A DNA stretch of 64,000 nucleotides from Arbacia lixula (taxonomy: Eukaryota; Echinodermata; Echinoidea; Arbacioida; Arbaciidae): assembly GCA_963669155.1 (NCBI GenBank), contig OZ022591.1, positions 18,089,385 to 18,153,384 on the forward strand, given 5' to 3'. Numbering within the stretch: the first letter of the stretch is position 1; every line of letters begins with the position of its first letter. A program made the position numbers and the translations under genes. The notes beneath the pieces are model-generated. The model made no database searches. It was not told the origin of the DNA and was given only the letters and a program-made list of their open reading frames with translations. Below are positions 10,901-19,900 of the stretch, piece after piece.

Positions 10901-13900
10901 TATAAAGTGTTCTTTTCACAGTGCATGGCATACTACAGTAGTAACAGTAGGGTTGAGATTTTAACTTCTCAGCTGGCAGCAATGGATTGCAGTCAGTGAT
11001 TTGATCAACGTGTACGAACACACAGAACTCACATCCTTTGACTGCACTCACTGGGATGGTGATTTTCGAACACAAAATTTTTAAGAGTTTGATTATATGG
11101 ATACTCCATCCAATTTTTATGTTCTTCTGGTGTGGACAATAATCAATAAATTTGTTGACACATACATGTAAATATGTCTTAGATAAAAAACAGAGCTACT
11201 TGTATACTTATGACTGAATTATTTCATGCAATTTTGATGAATTAATGAGCCAAAAACAATGTTAGTACAAAAAGTATTTCAAGTTCTGGTTATTTCACTG
11301 TAGGTGTCAGAATTATATGACAATGATCAAGAGATGTGTTTGTCCATACTGCATGATACATGTAAATGATGATGAGCATTTAGTACAAGGCAGTGGGTTT
11401 TGTTGTTGTGATCTCCTTTGAGAGTAATTCTCTTTTAATTCAGATCACTGCCTGGGGCAATGATTTCATAATTCAGATTGATTTTCGTATTCATTTTTTT
11501 TCTTCTTCAAAAGTACAAAGAAATTGTTGTTGAAGTTACAATTCCCTGATCCCATTCCCATATTTCAATGAATGATATGATTGTCTGCACTGCACGGTAA
11601 ATGATATTGAGTATACTCTTCACTATGTATGAGGCAGCGGTATGTATATACATGTACATGAACATGTGGGTTTCATTGCTGTGACCTCTGTTACAATTCT
11701 CTTTCCAGTTTGGATCGCCGCCTCACCCACACCTGTCAAACTCCGGGGATCACCGGTTATTTGAGTCCAACCCCAACATTGAAGACCTCAGTGCATCCTT
11801 CAAGAGTCTGTACAAGAAGGTCTTTGAGAACCCACAAGGAGGTGAGTGCATGGGGTAGGAAGGGGGGGGGGGGGGGGTTAGATGGGGTGGAGTGACATGA
11901 GGTGCGTCTTCATTAGCCCGATCAGAAGAAATAGCGAGCTATTCTGCTGATCCGGGGAACTAGCCTGAAGTTGCAATCGCGTCTTCATTAGCTAGAAACT
12001 CGGGATACGTAAGCTCGAGCTTGGGTTGCATAAATTATCCCGAGTTTCGCATATACTAGCAGTGTGCGATGGGAATAGGCCACGGCTGCATGGCTTCGGT
12101 TGTGAGCTCGCATTCATGCACGTGTAAAAACCCATTACATAAACAATGCCTCGTGGGCGCTGATGCATGCCGGGATTGAGAAATTTTCAGGCTAATGAAG
12201 ATGCTCCGAGCTAGCTCCATCTAGCTCAAGATTTCTTGGGAAATTTTCTCGACCAAATAGCGAGCTATTTTGCCTTATCTGGCTGATGAAGAGGCAAATA
12301 GCTAGCTATTTCGTGATCTGGCTAGCTAACCCGATCAGAACAAGCTCGCTCTTTTGCCCACATTGGGCTAATGAAGACGCCCCTAGTGAGACAGTGAGGG
12401 CACACTGCATTACATAACATTAACAGCTGGGGGCTCATCAGCTCCCACACTGACAGACAAAATGGTGCACTAGTTTCTTGTTAGGGGTGATACACATTTA
12501 ACCCATATATAACCAGGCCTTAAAAAAGCCCTTTGGCTTACTACACATCTTCATGCCAATGGTAATGAGAGATGGAGTGTAAATTTCTCCTGCAGCATTC
12601 AGAAAACTTGCAGACTTTTTGGTTTTGATGCAGACGCATTGACTGGGTTGTATAATTTCTCTGTGACACACCAGTCAGTGACGAGTGTATATACAGCTTC
12701 GTAGCAGGGGTGACGAAAATTGATTCTTTCCTTACGGAGCATCTCTAGACGTGATGCTATCGCCCCAGGAAACCCTTGCTCCTGAGGGAGCCAGGGCCGT
12801 GTTTGGGCGCTCATGATGAGAGGAGAAGGCACGATGATGTCACAAGCTACGTTCACACGAAGCATCTCTAGACCCGATGCTATCGCCCAAGGAAACATTT
12901 CTCCCACAGGCAAGCATGGCTGTATTTAGGCACTCATGGGTAGGGGAAGGTGTGATGATGTCACAAGCCACGTTCAGACAAAGCATCTCTAGACCTGCTG
13001 CTATCGCCCTAGAAACTTTTAAGCCTTGGGGAGGCATGGCTGTGATTAAGCACTCATGGGTAGGGGAAGATGTGATGATGTCACAAGCCGCGTTCATACG
13101 AAGCATCTCCAGACCTGATGCTATCGCAACAGGAAGCCACAGGGCTATAATTGGACGCTTATGGGAAGAGGAAGATGTGATGTCATGAGCCACATTCACA
13201 CAATGCATCTCCAGAACTGATGCTTCAGGAAACTGTACAAGAGCATTTTGACGGGTGTTCTAGCAAGCAGACAGGTATAAAGTTTCGTTTGGACTGACTT
13301 TTTGATAAACAGTGCATATTATTGACTTCATCCACCCTAATAGGAAAATAACTAGCTAGTTTGTGATTGGACTTGTTAACCAGATCTCACAATTCTCCCT
13401 ATGGCATATAGCCGATATCAAGCGATATCACATCGCGATACCAATATCTGATACTTCCGGTATGAGTTTGGTACGTATTCACATTCTAAATAAGTACTTC
13501 AGGGACCTTTTGCATAAAACTTACAATTATTAGTAACTCTGCCATCAATGGTAACAAGCTCTGTTCATACGAAGCATCTCTAGACCTGCTGCTATCGCCC
13601 TAGAAACTTTTAAGCCTTGGGGAGGCATGGCTGTGATTAAGCGACAGCTAATCAAATGCAAGGTTTCCATAGAAGTTGCCATCAATGGTAAGTTTTATGC
13701 AACAGGTCCCTGAAATACTTATTTAGAATGTGCATTGGTAGGGTGTTAGTGTCTATATTTCATTGTGTGGCTGTTCATACGACCATCAAGTTAAAGTCGG
13801 AAATGATCTAAGGTGTGACATCATCACTGAGCGTGTCCCCATGGAGGAAATGATGGAGATTGATCTAACTGGACCCATGCCTGCCCACTCCAGGGGATGC

Positions 13901-16900
13901 GCATGCCGCCGATGAGTGAACTAGAATAAACTTGTCAAGATTGTGCCATCATGACAGTCCCTCCTCCTCTACCCCCCCCCCCCCTTCCCTAACCCCTCAG
14001 TCTCTTTCTTTCTCTCTCTCTCTTTCTCTTTCTCTTTCTCTCTCTCTTTCTCTTTCTTTCTCTCTCTCTTTCTCTTTCTCTCTTTCTCTCTCACTCTCTC
14101 TCTCTCATTCTCTTTCTCTCTCCCTTAGTCCCATGTGCATAAAAGCTAGTGAGTGAGGAGGAAACATGTTGCTTCTTGTCACCTGCAAGTGACCTTTCTT
14201 ACATTGCAGTTTTAGTCCTGATATACAGTGTACATGTATGCATCATTGTGTGGGTGTTAGCGTGAGAATTGTACTTCAACACGCAGTGTGAATATCTCAT
14301 CATGCAGTGTTGATCATTGTGCTCCTGTGTGCTTGAATAGGTGCATACATCGCATATATTGTTCCTGTAAATGCAATATCTTTTGCATTGTTACATGTAT
14401 CAGCTAGGTTTTCCTAAAGGTCTCGCTGGAAAAGCGCCATGATGTCTCCTGTTTATTAGTGATATCCTGAGAAAGGAGAATAATGTGTACAAGTCAAGGG
14501 TAGAAGTAGGTTCTCTTGTGGGCATTGCTCTCTCTCGTAGTTGTGCACAAAAGGAACGACCTTGCCATTGAATGCTGTATAATCATTTTTTTGTCTATTA
14601 AAGGGATAGTCCACCCTGAAATTAAGTTGATTTTGATAAAAGCAATAACATGAAAGAAACATAATAGAGAAGGTTTGATTAAAATCCTACTAAGAATAAG
14701 AAAATTATGATTTTTAAAACTTTTAATTTTGTGACATCACGTGCCAGGTGTTCTCCCATTAGTTGTGTACAATTTTTTTTCTTCAAATGTCCATTTTCTC
14801 AAATATGCCTCATTTTACCTGTGCATTTGGAAGGTCATTAGAAACATGTGTTTACACACATACCTCCATGAATGAAAATAATTCCTTCATCAAAAAAAAG
14901 AAGGACTATTTTATGTAATCATACAGCATACAATATGGGAGAACACCTTGCATGTGACTACTCACATAGGCAAAACTTTAAAAGTCATATGAACTTTATC
15001 CTTTTTATCAAACCTTAACAGATATGTTTCTTTCATATTTCTGCTTTTATTGAAACCAACTTAACTTCAGGGTGAACTATCCCCTTAATAAAAGCCACAC
15101 CATGTACTACCTGTACTTTGTGCATTGTGTAATAGCAAAACACTCTGGATGTGGGGGGGGGGGGGGGGGGGAGGGGTGCTAGAGTTGTCCTCCCACTCAA
15201 CTCCCTACCCATTCACACTTCACTATTTGGTGCAGACAAGCCAAGCAGAATACATGTATGCATGTGTACAAGACATTCACTATATGTTCTATTTCCTGGA
15301 ATTTTGACAACAGGATGTTGACGTAGATTCCTGTGAGCCTTATGCCAAACACAACACAGCGTTTAGGGGAAATTTGAAATTATAAACACACAAAAAAGGT
15401 TAACTATGGTTATCACAACATTGCTGTTTGTGCGCTTATTCAATAATCAACAGGATGTACGTGGAATGTGTATATTATCAGGCTCTAACTTAAAGGTCAA
15501 GTTTTGTGTGTCAGAGATTGGCAAACCAGATGTAGGCCCATCGTACAGTTTATTGATCACTAATCGCAATGTATGTACATGTGTCTTAGGATCATGCCGC
15601 CTTTATTTTGCTTTGAAAAATCATCACAAAGGTGAAGTATGTAACAAAATTGCAAGAAATGGATTCATCTTTTGAAAATATTCATAGTCTTTAATGTGTG
15701 TTTTTTGTTGTTTTTGTTCAATACTTGACATCAAAAGTTAAAGCCTCAAACCACATATTTGTGGTACATGGTCTTGAATGAATGGTAATCAAATAAATCA
15801 CATTCATTACTGACCTATATCGGTATCATCTGTATTTTCTGAAATAATAGAACATATTATGTGTAATCGAATGTACAAATTGCTGGTAAACATTAATATT
15901 CTATTTGTACATTAATACAGTTTCAAAAAAAATAGTGCCCCACTACCACAACCCATTAATTGAATCTACAAAGAAAATAGTTCATTGAACATACATGAGG
16001 GTACATTACCTTACTTGAAGGCTACATGTACTTGGTGCATGTATAGGTATTACCTTATGTCATATAAATGTAGTGTGTAGGACATGAAGTTATTGAAAGT
16101 TTATTACCGGTATTGCAACTGAACTGTTAAATATAAATTCATTATCTATAGTGATAATTTTGTCTTCCATAGATGTCAGGGACCTACATGTAAACGCACA
16201 GTACAAGTATACAAATATTGACTGCTATGAGGGGCACAGTTAAAATTATAAGCCCAAGATGATGTCAAAACCATGACTATGCCCGAAGCGAAGCTGAGGG
16301 CATAGTCATGGTTTTGACATCACCGAGGGCCTATGATTTTAACTGTGCCCTGAATATTAAGCAGTCAATATTTGTTTTATAAACCGAATGTATAGATTCT
16401 TCTCATCGATTGGTTAAAAGATTTCCTGAACTGACAAGGCCTACAAGATAGCATGTAATAGGCATGTAAATCAACACTCATTGCGCGTACAGGGATTGCA
16501 CACACACGAGCGATATCGCGCGGTGTTGAGGTTGTCTTATTATTTTCTGGGCACAGTCGATTGCCATGCCCCGGGCACAGTTAATTTTGACGTCATCTTG
16601 TTAAAAACGGGGGCACAGCTATTTCGATGACTCTACTTTTAACCAATCAGATGAGAGGAATCTATGTATGAGGTATATAACAGCAGCTAGAACAGTCCAG
16701 CTTAACACGAGGCATGGCACTGTCATGGCACTGTCAGAACATAACAAACATGTAAAAGATGAACATTCTCTTGAATATTTCTGATGTTTCTGATCATTTT
16801 CTCTTCCATAGATGTAGGAGACATCATTGCACAGTACAAGCAACAGCTGGAGCAGTCCAACTTAACACAAGGCATGGGGCTGCAACCAGGCTTCAACAGC

Positions 16901-16942
16901 TCACATGGTAGCATCGTGTCTCTCAACAACAATCAGCAACAA

Positions 16943-16976
<34 letters not shown>

Positions 16977-19900
16977 ATCAACAACAGCAGCAGCAGTTAA
17001 ACCAATCGCAATTACAACTGTCATTTGGTGAGATTTGTGTCTGAGTTGTAAAAAAAGGCACAGGCTATATCAAACCATCTAATATTATTCCAAATTCTTG
17101 CAAAGTAAAAATTCTGTTCTAAGTCAGAAATCTGTCCTAAATAAGAAAATAATTTTATAGCTCAATAAGCTCTCTGAAAGAACACTGATTCTTTTTCTTA
17201 ATATGGAAGGTGATGAACACAAAGGTCGCAATGCTTTACAAATGGAACTGAAACTGTCTTCAGTAAGATGAAAGGTCATGGCAATAATTTGTTGATGGTT
17301 GGTAGCATTTACTTTTTTAATTTGTTGATGGTTGGTAGCATTTACAACCGAGAGGAGGAAATAACTCGAGTGAACTCATTTAAAAATAAACTATGAATTG
17401 TATTCAGAAAGTGATAAGGGTGGTAGAATAAGGTCATAATTAGAGCAGATATTTAGATATTTGTCTTAAACGAGGAGGAAACCCTGATGATAAGTTGATT
17501 GCAATAAAAATAGACAAATCACAAAGATAGATTGTCAAATATGTGAGAAAAATCACACGTAATATTAATGAAAGGAAGTCATGAATTTTTGAGAATCATA
17601 ATTACAAGCACGGATTCCTGTTCGTTCATTTCCAGAGGTAACTCTTCTTGGTCTGTAATGATGTATTTTTCTTTGTTTTGTGTACCATGATGTACACAAG
17701 ATAATACGCAGAGCAAAACCTGGACCAGTAGAACAAGACTTCAGGAATCCCTCAAATCTTTGCCAATTTGTTTTGATTATTTTTTTAGTTGAATTCAACT
17801 TCCATGTATTATTAGGGTAGAAGAAGAATAAAATCTTCAAATTCTTCTACCCTAATAATAAGTTGAATTCAAATCTCTGTAGAGGCAAATATTAGTCAAG
17901 AATTATCAAAAGTTAATCTTTTGTTCAATTTTGTTATTCCTTGTTAACAGGGGCATCAGACTGGTTGAACAATTTAGACTTACTCAAGGAAAGTGTGCGG
18001 GTGGCCAGCAGCTACAATTGGTCAGACTTAGATTTATCGCAATTTGCAGGTAAGTACAATGTTACATTAGGCTAAGCCTGAAGCCTGAAAAGCGGTGTGA
18101 TGTTGCGTTTCAAAGTTTGTGATTAGTATCATGTCAAAATTGATATTCTTGTGACAAAAAGTAAGCATGAACAAACCAAAAGGGTTGCCTCTGCTGAATT
18201 CACGTTTGTTTTACAAACGTGTGTGCTGCTAGTTAGCTAAAGCTAGGAAGCTGCAGGCGCCATGTTTGCAAATTAATTACTATAGAAATGAGAAGAAAGT
18301 TATTTTTACCAATGCAAGTTTGTGAAAACTAGCACTGAGNNNNNNNNNNNNNNNNNNNNNNNNNNNNNNNNNNNNNNNNNNNNNNNNNNNNNNNNNNNNN
18401 NNNNNNNNNNNNNNNNNNNNNNNNNNNNNNNNNNNNNNNNNNNNNNNNNNNNNNNNNNNNNNNNNNNNNNNNNNNNNNNNNNNNNNNNNNNNNNNNNNNN
18501 NNNNNNNNNNNNNNNNNNNNNNNNNNNNNNNNNNNNNNNTTCATAATACCAAAAAAGAAGATGTAAGCTACCTACACACCATGCTTCTTACCCATACCGT
18601 TTATCTCTGTTAATATGGAGAAAAATAGATCATTTACCCAGACCATCTACCTCAGTTCTTAACAGAAACAAAATATACCCTACCTATGGACAATGCTACC
18701 TACCCATACCATGTATTCAAATTTGCACCTACCAACCACCCTACTTACCCATTCCATTTAACCATAAGAGAAAAATAATTATGTTTATACCTGCAGTTCA
18801 TCCTATCTACAGATAATCATCCTCATTAATTCATACCAGATGAAAGAAGATACCCTCTATCCATGAGCCATATTTTTTGCCTACATGTATAACATCTACC
18901 CCTAATCAAAAGAGAGAAAAGGAGACGAACTTTCCTGCAAACCATGTCATATATTTGAAAATTTATAGTATCTTCCTAAAAAATTTTAGGAAGGAAACAA
19001 AGATGAATGCTACCCACAAATAATGATCCCAGCTAACCCCATTTACCCCTCCCACCATCCACCCCTTCTCCTCTTCCCCTTCCTAACAACTATCATCTAC
19101 CCACAAACAAGAGCAATTTGCTATTCCCATGCACACACAATGAATGAAATAATACTCTCCTCATAAATATCTCTTTCACATTGAATGATTTAGACAACAG
19201 TTTGTCTGTACCCCCCCCCCCCTACTTGGTGAAAAGTCCTGTATATTAGTTTGATAATTCAGACATACATCTATAAGTCCAGTCATGAACACTAAAGCAT
19301 GTTCATTAAACTACTTTGCTGCCCATTTAAAAGCTATTGTATTTGAATTATTGTTGGATTTTGTTACCGTTACACCTCAGATTTCACTGACCCAACATCA
19401 TCAATTTGGGATTTTAAATTCAATTGTTAGGGTGGTAGTATTGACTAGGAAGGTATCATCTTCATTATCATGTCCTCATCAAAGTGAAATCCATCATGTA
19501 TTGTGTTCATGTTCCATTCATGTGCACATTGCATAGTAAATGTCATTTTGCAACAGATATATCCCTTATTTCGATAAATGATGAATCAGTGAAAAAATTG
19601 GCCATGCATTTGGCACTAGACACTGGTTGATATTATGTGCAATACACTATATAGGAGTCTGCTGCTTAGAGTGTGCTGTGCTTATTTCAAGTGCAAATTT
19701 TTGCTAATCTGGCATCAAAAATAGTATGTAGATATTTGCTGTACATTCAACATTTCTGTGATAGTGATAGTTTTGAAATGTGTACTCATTAGTTTATGTA
19801 AACTTAATCATTAGTAGCTTAAGTTACTCAAAGAGCAATTTGATCTATGCCTCAAATAATGTGTAATTGCTGTTATTTGATATTGACTCAAGCAACCCCA

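Noticed and set aside
12599-13208. Overlapping frames of 104-122 codons on both strands
   Set aside because: Their repeated peptides reflect the 122-bp tandem repeat, whose period is close to a multiple of three; no splice sites or domain.
13932-14156. Ser/Leu repeat protein
   Set aside because: Produced by the (CT)n microsatellite.
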